Assembly (NCBI RefSeq): GCF_049800915.1
Contig: NZ_JBNAFY010000008.1
Coordinates: forward strand, 1-64,000
Source: Amaricoccus macauensis_A
GTDB taxonomy: Bacteria; Pseudomonadota; Alphaproteobacteria; Rhodobacterales; Rhodobacteraceae
Direction of reading: 5' to 3'
Length of the DNA: 64,000 bases
Shown here: positions 1-8,123 of the stretch, piece after piece
How positions within the stretch are numbered: position 1 is the stretch's first letter
How the letters are laid out: every line of letters begins with the position of its first letter
Position numbers and translations under genes: made by a program
Notes under the pieces: model-generated
Seen by the model: only the letters and a program-made list of their open reading frames with translations
Told to the model about the DNA's origin: nothing
Database searches by the model: none

Positions 1-339
1 CCATCTTTCATTGGGCCGTTCCGCAACGGATGGCAAAGCTTCAACGCGTGGCCGGGCCCCAATGGATCGTTTCCGAACCTGCCAGCCCTTTATCTGGAAG
101 ATCCGCTGCACGGTGTTTTTGTTGAACCCAAGAAGCCAAGCGACGGTGCGATATCCGAAAGATGGCTCTTCTTCGATCAGCGCTTTGATCGGCGCGACGA
201 ATTTGTCGTCCAGCTTTGGCGCCGCTTTTGTCGGTTTGTAATAGACCGTGCGGCGCGGGACATCGAACCACGCGCAAAGTTTGGTCACCGGCACAACAAT
301 TCCATCGTCGAGAAGGCCTTGCTGCACGCTGCGGATCAT
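1..339 (-). CDS. IS3-family transposase OrfB, N-terminal part (runs off the left edge)
   Basis: Reading leftward from the ATG at 339, an open frame of 113 codons runs off the window. It starts MIRSVQQGLLDDGIVV and contains VPRRTVYYKPTK and EEEPSFGYRTVAWLLG, the HTH_21-like segment that precedes the integrase core in IS3-family OrfB proteins. The catalytic DDE domain lies outside the window. The start ATG overlaps the TGA of the upstream orfA (ATGA), so the two frames are translationally coupled or joined by frameshifting, as is usual in this family. The family call is solid; whether the element is intact cannot be judged. Confidence 0.85.
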   Translation of the reverse strand, partial: MIRSVQQGLLDDGIVVPVTKLCAWFDVPRRTVYYKPTKAAPKLDDKFVAPIKALIEEEPSFGYRTVAWLLGFNKNTVQRIFQIKGWQVRKRSIGARPRVEALPSVAERPNERW

Positions 340-653
340 TTGTCGTCCTCCGCGTCCAGCAAGGCCTGGAGCTTTTTTCTGGCGCGGAGCTCCAACATGG
401 CTTCGCCATAAGCTTCTTGCAGATCGCGAAGTTGCTTCTCGTATTGCTGGCGGACATCAAGCGGACTGGCTTTTAGGGCGTTCTCCATGCCCTTTCGCGC
501 ATCATCCACCCAATTCTCGATCTCAGAGGGCGTTAAATCATACGACCGGCTGGCCTCGGCTACCGTCGTCTTGCCCTGGATGATCTCAATGACGAGCGCT
601 GATTTGCGCTTCGCCGTCCATCGCTTGATACCGTCTTCCAATGGTCCACTCAT
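336..653 (-). CDS. IS3-family transposase OrfA (helix-turn-helix)
   Basis: A 105-residue protein beginning MSGPLEDGIKRWTAKRK. Its N-terminal half has the helix-turn-helix pattern of IS3-type OrfA proteins (TVAEASRSYDLTPSEIENWV), followed by a charged, probably coiled-coil C-terminus (LRDLQEAYGEAMLELRARKK) that would mediate multimerisation. The ATG at 653 is chosen because a perfect AAGGAGG lies about 11 bases upstream; a longer in-frame start at 692 has no such support and would lie in the element's terminal region. It ends in an ATGA overlap with orfB. The element's left end should lie at about 690-700. Confidence 0.85.
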   Translation of the reverse strand: MSGPLEDGIKRWTAKRKSALVIEIIQGKTTVAEASRSYDLTPSEIENWVDDARKGMENALKASPLDVRQQYEKQLRDLQEAYGEAMLELRARKKLQALLDAEDDK

Positions 654-697
654 CGCTACGTTTTCCTCCTTGTAGCATGAGCAGGTTTTCACTGGGT

Positions 698-1069
698 CAG
701 TACAGAGAAGACGTGGTTCGGACGTTGGATGAAACTTGCGCCCACACCGGGTATCCGAAGGTGATCCGGGTGGATCAGGGAACCGAATTCATCTCGCGAG
801 ATCTCGATCTCTGGGCCTATCAGCGCGGGGTCGTCCTGGATTTCTCCCGGCCCGGGAAGCCAACGGACAACGCCTTCATAGAGGCGTTCAATGGCAAATT
901 CAGACAGGAGTGCCTGAACACGCATTGGTTCCTGACGCTTGCGGATGCGCGGGAAAAGATGGAGACTTGGCGCAGATATTACAATGAAGATCGACCCCAT
1001 AGCGCGATCGGTTATAAGGTACCGATCACGCTGACGAACTCCGCTGGCGTATCCGGCCCGCCAGCGTGA
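698..1069 (+). pseudogene. IS3-family OrfB remnant (C-terminal integrase domain)
   Basis: From about 698 to the TGA at 1067-1069 the plus strand reads as the C-terminal part of an IS3-family OrfB. Recognisable are RVDQGTEFIS (second catalytic Asp), FSRPGKPTDNAFIEAFNGKF (third catalytic Glu) and the family ending ADAREKMETWRRYYNEDRPH. The N-terminal half, including the first Asp, is missing and is replaced by the left end of the minus-strand element at 1-700, so the newer element probably inserted into this gene. It belongs to a different IS3 subgroup from the minus-strand element. It should be inactive alone. Confidence 0.8.
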
Positions 1070-1070
1070 A

Positions 1071-1170
1071 AGAGCCCGGATTTTCCAGACCCGGGTGGCC
1101 TAACGTTGGGGGCAGGTGCAAGAGCCCGGATTTTCCAGACCCGGGTGGCCTAACGTTGGGGGCAGGTGCA
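1071..1170. repeat. Perfect 50-bp tandem duplication at an IS right end
   Basis: Positions 1071-1120 and 1121-1170 are identical 50-base units beginning AGAGCCCGGATTTTCC and ending GGGGGCAGGTGCA. They directly follow the stop codon of the OrfB remnant. On the other strand the unit starts TGCACCTGCCCCC, which resembles IS3-group terminal inverted repeats, so the element's right end appears to be duplicated in tandem. The role as a terminal repeat is inferred. Confidence 0.85.
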
Positions 1171-1173
1171 TAA

Positions 1174-1224
1174 TCATCGCTACGTTCTACTTCTTGTGGG
1201 ATGAGTAGTATTTTACTCGGTTAA
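1174..1224 (-). repeat. Diverged copy of the left end of the 1-700 IS element
   Basis: About 51 bases here align with 650-700, the start region and left end of the minus-strand IS. TCATCGCTACGTT is identical and the remainder is roughly three-quarters identical, including the degenerate ribosome-binding region. The copy begins exactly where the tandem repeat ends, at what would be the orfA start codon. This fits an older IS copy interrupted at its orfA start by the second element. The old copy has lost its coding part here. Confidence 0.55.
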
Positions 1225-1246
1225 GACGGGCAATCAGAGGAAGTTC

Positions 1247-3724
1247 TCAGGTTAAAAAGCCCTCTCGGTGCACGCGAATAGATGCTTGACGTATGGTGAT
1301 GCTGTCTCGGCTACTGTTGACCCACCTTTCGCAGAAAAGGCCATAACCAGATTTTAGCAAAGATCTGCCCGTTCTTACTGTGGACATAGGTGTATTAAGC
1401 GCACAGATGCGGTTGACCGACTTTGAAATCGCATCCAACGACGCGGCCACTTCCTTACCTAAATAGGTTTCTGATAGATTATGCGGGGTAGCCTTAGTGT
1501 TCGATTGGAACATTCGAGAACCAGAAAAAGCAATGGCGGCGTCAGACATTACTATTGCAGTTCCAAAAATTGAAAAGTTCCCTTCCTCATCGGGATTTAG
1601 AGTTAGCCCCATGATTGCTCCATCGTCATCTGCAATCTGGATTTTTTTAATCCCCGATGTTCCATCGGCGCGGCCTTCGATCTGAAAATTGATCTCATCA
1701 CCAGGAAGAAGTGCATTTGGGGGAAAAGCCCCAACGAGAATAGGGTCATTCTCAATGGTGGAGTTTGATGCAACATTGCTACGATAATTTTTTACGCCCT
1801 GCTTTAAATGCGTAAGTGTACGTGATGTTAACCTTATTTGGTGATTGGAAAGTGAGGCACCGCTCTCTACGGTCAAACCTTCTTCAGCATAACAGCCGAG
1901 GGCTCGAATTCCCGTAGAGTTTGCCGACAGCCGTATGCTACCAACTTCATGCCGCACTAAGCTTCCAATACAATGGTCATTGCCTTCCAATTCAATACCA
2001 GCAATCTTCGGATTGCTGACAAAATGGCCAGTTTGGATTTCGCATCGACGTAGTGCACCTCCCTGATCTTGGAAGTAAACGTCCCGAAACGGTTGACCAA
2101 AATTAGCAGAATTCAAGTTAATGGAAATATCTTCCGTTCTTGCCACAGTGGAATTTGGGGCACTCGCACAGGTTACAGTTATTCCATTTCCGCTGGTCAT
2201 CCTCGGTGCAAAAATAGATCCCAAATCGGCGCGCACGCGACGACTATTGGCAATCAACAAGAAAGCAGTATTCTGGTTCCATTCTCCCGCTACAGTTTGA
2301 TCAATATGCAAGCGCATATCGCGTGCGCCTTCAGCTATTGCAAATGCAGGAATTCCAGATGTCCCGGTTCCAAACAATTCAGCTTTTCCAATTTCAATAC
2401 TGCTTTCGTGACTACACCCCGCAATATCGGCTATTTTCCTACTGGCGATTACGTTATCAACCCGTACTCGACTGTTTGCCCACATGTTACCAAATAAAAC
2501 ATTCGATCCAACCAATGTGCTTACGTCGATAGTGCAATCAAGTGATGCTGTGCGGACAAATACTGAATGTTTTGATTTCAACCTTCCCGATCCAGTGATA
2601 TGGACACCATCGGCTACATAGATCGGATTGCCCCTTGTATCAGTGATATTTGAAGAATTTGCTTTGGCAATCAGCGTGTCCGTGACATTTTCGCAGACCG
2701 CACGGTCAAGAAAAATCGCACCCGAATGATTGTCAATTCCGGTTATACGCGCGCACAACATAAAGGCAGGATGTTCTGCATCGTGCTCGAATCCGACACG
2801 ATAGGCTTTGCTACGTACATACACAATGTCGCCGATGGAAAGAACTGGCAAATTATCAGAAATATCCGTACTTTTATTAAGCACGATCTGATCTGTTCCG
2901 GCAGACAGCGGATTAGCCTCCATCCATTTTAATTTTGTTTTGTTGTTTGTCCAATTTATTGGGTTTTGATTTCCCAGTTCGAATACCGCATTCAGTTGAT
3001 AATCGTCAGCGTCTCTCGTATTTTCAATTTCACCATCAACATGGATGAGAAGTTTGCGTGCGCCGTTGAGCCGCAGTGGAGCGTCGATTGCCCAAGGCAG
3101 TTCGGAATGGGGAATGACCACTTCCTTCTGTTCCCGCATGGCACACCGGATTAGTTGTTGTAACCCGGTTCGCCGTTGAGTCGGTGTAAACTCGAGGCCA
3201 GTTGTGATTCCAATCTGGGATGGAAAAATTGTGCTATCCCACTTTGGGATCATCGCAAGCTTGACGCCACCGGCTGTTTCAATATCGGGATCAGGGATTG
3301 TACTCGATAGAACTTGGTAAGAGTCATGGTTCTTCGTCTCGACGCGCGTTCCCTCAAGCAAAAGCGTCGGCGGTCGAGTATCAGAGATCAGTTCTCTTGC
3401 GGAGTTTCCTACTTTTTGACCTGCGCGGAGAACAGCTTGCAAGTTGCCTGACGCGATATCAACTACGGTCGTACCATTTGTAAAATATGTTCCGGCCGCA
3501 ACGATTTCGAACTGACCCTCAGGCAGATCTACAACGTCGCCCTCGCAAAGATCTTGGGAATTGATGATTTGAGAAAGACTGGCAGCTCGTATGATCGCAT
3601 TTGCGCGCAAGTCGGATAGCGCACCGCGGGTTTGCGGGTTTGCCAAAGACGGCCGAGAAAAATGAAGGTAAAATTGCAAAGACATTAATGCCAAACCATT
3701 TTGGAAAAACTCGCGTCGGAACAT
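1247..3724 (-). CDS. Large secreted pectin-lyase-fold-like surface protein
   Basis: An 825-residue protein with an N-terminal MFRREFFQNGLAL segment that resembles a Tat-type export signal. Residues about 55-150 (GDVVDLPEGQFEIVAAG, NGTTVVDIA, DTRPPTLLLEG) match the N-terminal module of the protein at 25582-27765, so the two are paralogous in that part. The middle is rich in beta-strand and Asn/Gly turns (QLNAVFELGNQNPINW, VHITGSGRLKSKHSVFV), as in right-handed beta-helix proteins. No catalytic motif is evident. The ATG at 3724 has GAGGAAG upstream. Base composition is visibly A+T-richer than the rest of the island. The gene ends about 20 bases from IS remnants, so its C-terminus may have been altered. 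A matrix-associated or polysaccharide-modifying role is inferred from position only. Confidence 0.6.
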   Translation of the reverse strand: MFRREFFQNGLALMSLQFYLHFSRPSLANPQTRGALSDLRANAIIRAASLSQIINSQDLCEGDVVDLPEGQFEIVAAGTYFTNGTTVVDIASGNLQAVLRAGQKVGNSARELISDTRPPTLLLEGTRVETKNHDSYQVLSSTIPDPDIETAGGVKLAMIPKWDSTIFPSQIGITTGLEFTPTQRRTGLQQLIRCAMREQKEVVIPHSELPWAIDAPLRLNGARKLLIHVDGEIENTRDADDYQLNAVFELGNQNPINWTNNKTKLKWMEANPLSAGTDQIVLNKSTDISDNLPVLSIGDIVYVRSKAYRVGFEHDAEHPAFMLCARITGIDNHSGAIFLDRAVCENVTDTLIAKANSSNITDTRGNPIYVADGVHITGSGRLKSKHSVFVRTASLDCTIDVSTLVGSNVLFGNMWANSRVRVDNVIASRKIADIAGCSHESSIEIGKAELFGTGTSGIPAFAIAEGARDMRLHIDQTVAGEWNQNTAFLLIANSRRVRADLGSIFAPRMTSGNGITVTCASAPNSTVARTEDISINLNSANFGQPFRDVYFQDQGGALRRCEIQTGHFVSNPKIAGIELEGNDHCIGSLVRHEVGSIRLSANSTGIRALGCYAEEGLTVESGASLSNHQIRLTSRTLTHLKQGVKNYRSNVASNSTIENDPILVGAFPPNALLPGDEINFQIEGRADGTSGIKKIQIADDDGAIMGLTLNPDEEGNFSIFGTAIVMSDAAIAFSGSRMFQSNTKATPHNLSETYLGKEVAASLDAISKSVNRICALNTPMSTVRTGRSLLKSGYGLFCERWVNSSRDSITIRQASIRVHREGFLT

Positions 3725-3851
3725 AGCCGTTCTTCCTCATGATCTGGTAAACTGATCAAATACTACCATGCGAGAGAAAGGAGCTCATCAAAACAGATTG
3801 GCCTAATAACCTTATTGAAAAGGATTGCGAAACTTAATTATTCCTCTATCC

Positions 3852-4796
3852 TCACTGTTGATTATCCGTTTTTATCGAGAACTTAGAATACGCATGACGG
3901 ATGCCGTCCTTAAGAGATATGCTATGGTCCCACCCCATAGAGTGCAGTCGTGAACTATCCATTAGTTTTCGCGGTGTGCCGTCGGGTTTTGATGTGTCGA
4001 AAGTCAGGTCCGCCTGGTAGTCTACCACCTCAGCTATCGTTTCTGCCAGTTCGCGGATCGAAACCTCGACTCCACTGCCGACGTTCACGTGTTCATAGCC
4101 AGAGTATTTTCTCAAAAGAAACACTACTGCATCAGCCAAGTCATCACAGTGGAGGAACTCTCGTAGAGGAGTTCCAGAGCCCCAGATCACTACTTCCTTG
4201 TCGCCGCGTTTCTTAGCTTCGTGGAACTTCCGGAGCAGAGCTGGCAGGACATGTGAGGTCTCGAGGTCGTAATTGTCTCCAGGCCCGTAAAGGTTGGTCG
4301 GCATGACCGAGATCCAGTCCCGCCCATATTGCTTGCAATAAGCCTGAACGAGCTTGATGCCGGCGATCTTGGCAATTGCGTACCATTCGTTCGTGGGTTC
4401 AAGCGGACCGGTCAGGAGCGCGGCTTCCGGAATCGGCTGCGGCGCATGCTTGGGATAAATGCAGGAAGATCCGAGAAATAGCAGGCGCTCCACATCTGCC
4501 TTATGTGACGCGTGAACGATGTTCGCTTCGATCATTAGGTTGTCATAAAGAAAGTCGACTGGATAAATATTATTGGCTTGTATTCCTCCAACCTTGGCAG
4601 CCGCCAAAATAACAACATCCGGCTTGGCTTTGGCCATCCAATCATGGACCGCCTTTTGGTCTACAAGGTCAACCACTTCACGCCCGGCGGTAATAACCTC
4701 ACAATCCTCAGATTCAAGTCTCCGCACAACAGCGCCTCCCACCATGCCGCGGTGACCAGCGACCCAGACACGCTTACCTTTCAACTCGTAGCTCAT
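3852..4796 (-). CDS. fcl: GDP-L-fucose synthase
   Basis: A 314-residue extended short-chain dehydrogenase that converts GDP-4-keto-6-deoxy-D-mannose to GDP-L-fucose (3,5-epimerisation and NADPH reduction) in the cytoplasm. Seen: the nucleotide-binding loop VAGHRGMVGGAVVRRL, the Ser/Tyr/Lys catalytic set in LGSSCIYPKHAPQPIPE and NEWYAIAKIAGIKL, and the family segment MPTNLYGPGDNYD. The ATG at 4796 is preferred because the motif begins there and homologues start MxxxKGKRVWVAGHRGMVG; the frame upstream is open but non-homologous. It lies 37 bases downstream of gmd, with which it makes GDP-fucose for the polysaccharide. The gene is complete. Confidence 0.96.
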   Translation of the reverse strand: MSYELKGKRVWVAGHRGMVGGAVVRRLESEDCEVITAGREVVDLVDQKAVHDWMAKAKPDVVILAAAKVGGIQANNIYPVDFLYDNLMIEANIVHASHKADVERLLFLGSSCIYPKHAPQPIPEAALLTGPLEPTNEWYAIAKIAGIKLVQAYCKQYGRDWISVMPTNLYGPGDNYDLETSHVLPALLRKFHEAKKRGDKEVVIWGSGTPLREFLHCDDLADAVVFLLRKYSGYEHVNVGSGVEVSIRELAETIAEVVDYQADLTFDTSKPDGTPRKLMDSSRLHSMGWDHSISLKDGIRHAYSKFSIKTDNQQ

Positions 4797-4833
4797 GCAA
4801 ACCTCACAGCGCTCTTGACGCGCGCCTAAACCG

Positions 4834-5898
4834 TTACCCGTGGCGGTCCTTCCGATCCTTTTCCTTCTGCACCACTTCGATGTCGGCCGCGACCATTTCA
4901 GCCACCATGTCATCAAGGGTCGACGTGTAGGTCCAGCCAAGTTTTTCTTGCGCTCTGGATGGATCACCAATTAGGAGGTCAACCTCGGTAGGCCGGAAGT
5001 AGCGCGGGTCAACCTCAATCAGTACGCGACCACTGCGCTTTTCGATACCTTTCTCGTCCACACCGTCGCCAGACCATTCGATATCTATTGCAACCGCCCG
5101 GAACGCCGCTTCAACAAAGGAACGTACGGTTTGTGTCTGGCCGGTTGCCAAAACGTAATCGTCAGGAGTGTCCTGCTGCAAAATTCGCCACATACCTTCA
5201 ACATAGTCGCGCGCATGACCCCAATCACGTTTAGCATCCAGATTTCCCAAATAGAGCTTGTCCTGGAAGCCAAGACTGATCGCAGCCGCCGCACGCGTGA
5301 TCTTGCGGGTAACGAAGGTTTCGCCGCGCAAAGGACTCTCATGATTGAATAGAATGCCGTTTGAAGCATGCATCCCGTAAGCCTCACGGTAATTGACCGT
5401 GATCCAGTAGGCGTAGAGCTTCGCTGCGGCATAGGGCGAGCGCGGATAGAAGGGGGTAGTTTCCTTCTGTGGTACTTCTTGCACCAATCCGTAGAGTTCG
5501 GACGTCGAGGCTTGGTAGAAGCGTGCGGTTTTCTCCATGCCGAGGATCCGGATTGCCTCCAGAATCCGTAATGTCCCGATCCCATCTGCATTGGCGGTGT
5601 ATTCCGGAGTCTCAAAGCTGACCTGAACATGGGATTGTGCCGCGAGATTGTAAATTTCATCCGGCTGCACTTCCTGAACAATTCGGATCAGGTTCGTTGA
5701 GTCCGTCATATCTCCATAGTGCAAGATGAAGCGAACATCCTGCTCATGGGGGTCTTGATAGAGATGGTCGATACGCCCTGAATTGAAGGAAGACGCTCTA
5801 CGCTTTACTCCATGAACCTCGTAACCCTTTCCTAATAATAGCTCGGAAAGATAGGCGCCATCTTGTCCGGTCACCCCGGTAATTAGTGCTCGTTTCAT
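4834..5898 (-). CDS. gmd: GDP-mannose 4,6-dehydratase
   Basis: A 354-residue NAD(P)-dependent dehydratase that makes GDP-4-keto-6-deoxy-mannose, the first committed step to GDP-L-fucose. It begins MKRALITGVTGQDGAYLSEL (Rossmann loop), then KRRASSFNSGRIDHLY, the catalytic STSELYG and YxxxK in SPYAAAKLYAYW, and NGILFNHESPLRGETFVTRK, all diagnostic. Its start overlaps the stop of the upstream glycosyltransferase by ATGA, so glycosyltransferase-gmd-fcl form one transcription and translation unit. The C-terminus is lysine/aspartate-rich (KEKDRKDRHG), otherwise normal. Confidence 0.97.
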   Translation of the reverse strand: MKRALITGVTGQDGAYLSELLLGKGYEVHGVKRRASSFNSGRIDHLYQDPHEQDVRFILHYGDMTDSTNLIRIVQEVQPDEIYNLAAQSHVQVSFETPEYTANADGIGTLRILEAIRILGMEKTARFYQASTSELYGLVQEVPQKETTPFYPRSPYAAAKLYAYWITVNYREAYGMHASNGILFNHESPLRGETFVTRKITRAAAAISLGFQDKLYLGNLDAKRDWGHARDYVEGMWRILQQDTPDDYVLATGQTQTVRSFVEAAFRAVAIDIEWSGDGVDEKGIEKRSGRVLIEVDPRYFRPTEVDLLIGDPSRAQEKLGWTYTSTLDDMVAEMVAADIEVVQKEKDRKDRHG

Positions 5899-7181
5899 GA
5901 ACTTGTTACTTTAATACCTTCTTTGGAATGGGATTGAGCTTCAATATTATTACACACGACATCACGCAACACTGCGTCAAATCGCTCAAGTATGCTTGTG
6001 CTGTCCCACCGCTCATGACAGCGCCGAACAGCGGCATGTCCGAGATCTGCACGGAGAGCATCATCGTCGGCCAGTCTTTCTATTGCTCGGGCAAGACCGG
6101 CCGAATCTCCTGGTTCCACCAGCAAACCGCACCCCTCAACTTCCTTGCCGAGGCCGGTTTCGGGAAGCGCCGTTGCAATGACGGGCCGCCCGGAAGCGAG
6201 CATATTGGTCAGCTTCGAGGGGAGAACAAGATCCGCAGCACCTGCTATCTGGGGGAGTAGGTGCAATGAGGCAAGCCCAAGTAAATCACCCAATTTTTCC
6301 TTAGGCTGGAGCGGAAGGAAGAATACGTTTCTAAGCTGCAGATCAGCAGTTCTTGCTCTAAGGCCCGGCACGGCTGGCCCATCGCCGCAAATCAAGAAAC
6401 AAATGTCCTGTCGCTGCTTCAGAAGGCCGGCAGCCTCAATGATAATCTCTATGCCCTGCTTGTTGGCAATACTTCCGGAATAAAGCGCAATATGCCTCGC
6501 ATCGATTCCGAGTTCCTCGCGATATGTGGAAGGGAACTCCAATGGCTTGATATGAGACGTGTCTGACCAATTGCGGAACTCATAGACTCTGTTTTTTCGA
6601 ACACCTTTCTCGCAAAGGCGGGTGACCATTGCAGGGGAAATTGTGCTAACCTTGTCGAACAGACCCAAAACCCAGCCTTCGAAGCTTCGAGCAATGCCTG
6701 CTCGCCTGCCAGCATCCTTGAGAACGCTTGTTGCCATGGCAGCTTCGACTTCAAAATCCTGAATGTGGAGCCATGCTTTCGCTCCGGTTATCCAGGCGAC
6801 CAGACGGGCTCCAGGTGCCGAGAGCAGCGAGGGAGCCACGACAAACACCATGTCAGGTCTTGATCGTATGGCGTTCAACAGCGCTGCTGGGAAGCTCGAC
6901 AACGCGAAGCTTAGATAATGCAAAATACGTCGCATTCCAGAAGGAATTTTGGGCACGTATAGTGGACATCTGATAACATTCACACCGTCTTTCGTACGGG
7001 CCGAACTATATCTCCACCACTTGTAGCCGTCAGGAACACGCCATGCCGGGAAGTGGGGAGGCGAGGTAACGACTGTTACCGCATGGCCTTGACAGACAAG
7101 AGCCTTGGCCATTTCGGATGTGTAGACACCAATCCCGACCATCTCGGGCTGGAAGTTAATTCCAACGATCAGAACGCGCAT
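5895..7181 (-). CDS. GT4-family glycosyltransferase, WcaI-like
   Basis: A 428-residue GT-B glycosyltransferase. The N-terminal acceptor domain starts MRVLIVGINFQPEMVGIG and contains VVTSPPHFPAWRVP, the pattern of the colanic-acid WcaI group. The donor domain has ALYSGSIANKQGIEIIIEAA, LICGDGPAVPGL and the nucleotide-sugar-binding segment LVLPSKLTNMLASGRPVIAT. The family position next to gmd and fcl suggests it may transfer fucose, but the donor is not determined by the sequence. The ATG at 7181 has AGGAGG upstream. It is the first gene of a three-gene operon with gmd and fcl. Confidence 0.88.
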   Translation of the reverse strand: MRVLIVGINFQPEMVGIGVYTSEMAKALVCQGHAVTVVTSPPHFPAWRVPDGYKWWRYSSARTKDGVNVIRCPLYVPKIPSGMRRILHYLSFALSSFPAALLNAIRSRPDMVFVVAPSLLSAPGARLVAWITGAKAWLHIQDFEVEAAMATSVLKDAGRRAGIARSFEGWVLGLFDKVSTISPAMVTRLCEKGVRKNRVYEFRNWSDTSHIKPLEFPSTYREELGIDARHIALYSGSIANKQGIEIIIEAAGLLKQRQDICFLICGDGPAVPGLRARTADLQLRNVFFLPLQPKEKLGDLLGLASLHLLPQIAGAADLVLPSKLTNMLASGRPVIATALPETGLGKEVEGCGLLVEPGDSAGLARAIERLADDDALRADLGHAAVRRCHERWDSTSILERFDAVLRDVVCNNIEAQSHSKEGIKVTSS

Positions 7182-7759
7182 GCCTCGCCTCCTATCTCTC
7201 GCCGCTAATCGAAAGCAGGATCAAATTTTGTTGTTCATGGAGTGAAGTATCGCGTCCAAGATAATGATAAAGGCATGAAAACGCTACCAAAACTACCTCT
7301 ACAGCCCAACGCACTATATTAACCAACGTATACCCACTATAGAATTAGTTGCAGCGCCAGCTCGCAAATCACGCCGCCGTTACCCTTACGATTATGCTGC
7401 AGGCGCGAGAATTTCCAGAGAAAAATTCTTTTTGAGTTCAAAAACACAACCTGCGGTCGTTGTACATGCAAATGCACAGATTGCTGGCAAATTTGAAGGC
7501 GCTATTTTCTCGTGACATAAATGAACATATGCGTCTGTCACTCATTCCCCACCTAAGTTCAACTTTGGGTTGATTAGAGTGTTTGATTAATTTTGTCAAA
7601 GTTCAGAAAACTCTTCTTGACCATGAGGCAGGCCTCGTCCGGGGCTGCGCATGTAACGCGATAAAGGTCATTTTTACTTTTACGCAATATATTAAAATCA
7701 AGGGCAATTTTGCCTGGATTTATTGTAATATATTATCTTCAAAAGGTGAACGAATTGCT
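7182..7759. other. A+T-rich divergent intergenic region
   Basis: About 580 bases between the leftward fucose operon and the rightward surface-protein genes. It is far more A+T-rich than its surroundings and holds no convincing gene; an open frame from 7583 continues into the next gene but its first part is not protein-like. It presumably contains both divergent promoters. No clear operator or RNA structure was identified. Confidence 0.5.
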
Positions 7760-8119
7760 GTGTTGAAATTAGTCCTCGACCTCAACTCCATTTCCCCCAA
7801 GATATCCGCGCCAACATCACGAAATACCCTGAAGGATTTGGTCCTTGATCAAGGAACCGGAGAGCAAATTATACGCTCGTTCCAGGAATTCTCGGGGGGC
7901 AATCTTACTTACAGTCTCAACGCCGGGAAAGACATCGCCAGTATTGATGCCTCTTCAGGTTTGTTGCGGATCAGAACGGATGATCTCGCCTCCAATACAC
8001 TCATCACCGTAGTGGCTCAGAATTTGATGGGCTCTGCCGAAGCCAGCTTTCATGTGACCGTGAAGAACGCTTCCGGCATCGGATATTGGGAAATTGAAAA
8101 CACTTTTTTAGTGAGCTGA
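7760..8119 (+). CDS. Small protein with a putative Ig/cadherin-like domain
   Basis: A 119-residue protein, taking the GTG at 7760 as start because AAAAGGTGA lies about 10 bases upstream; a TTG at 7763 is equally possible, and the frame is open back to an ATG at 7583. Residues about 38-105 (GGNLTYSLNAGKDIASIDAS, LLRIRTDDLASNTLITVVAQ, GSAEASFHVTVKN) read as a bacterial Ig-like or cadherin-like beta-sandwich of the kind repeated in adhesins. There is no signal peptide. It stops four bases before the next gene, so the two are co-expressed and may once have been one protein. Confidence 0.5.
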   Translation: MLKLVLDLNSISPKISAPTSRNTLKDLVLDQGTGEQIIRSFQEFSGGNLTYSLNAGKDIASIDASSGLLRIRTDDLASNTLITVVAQNLMGSAEASFHVTVKNASGIGYWEIENTFLVS

Positions 8120-8123
8120 ACAA

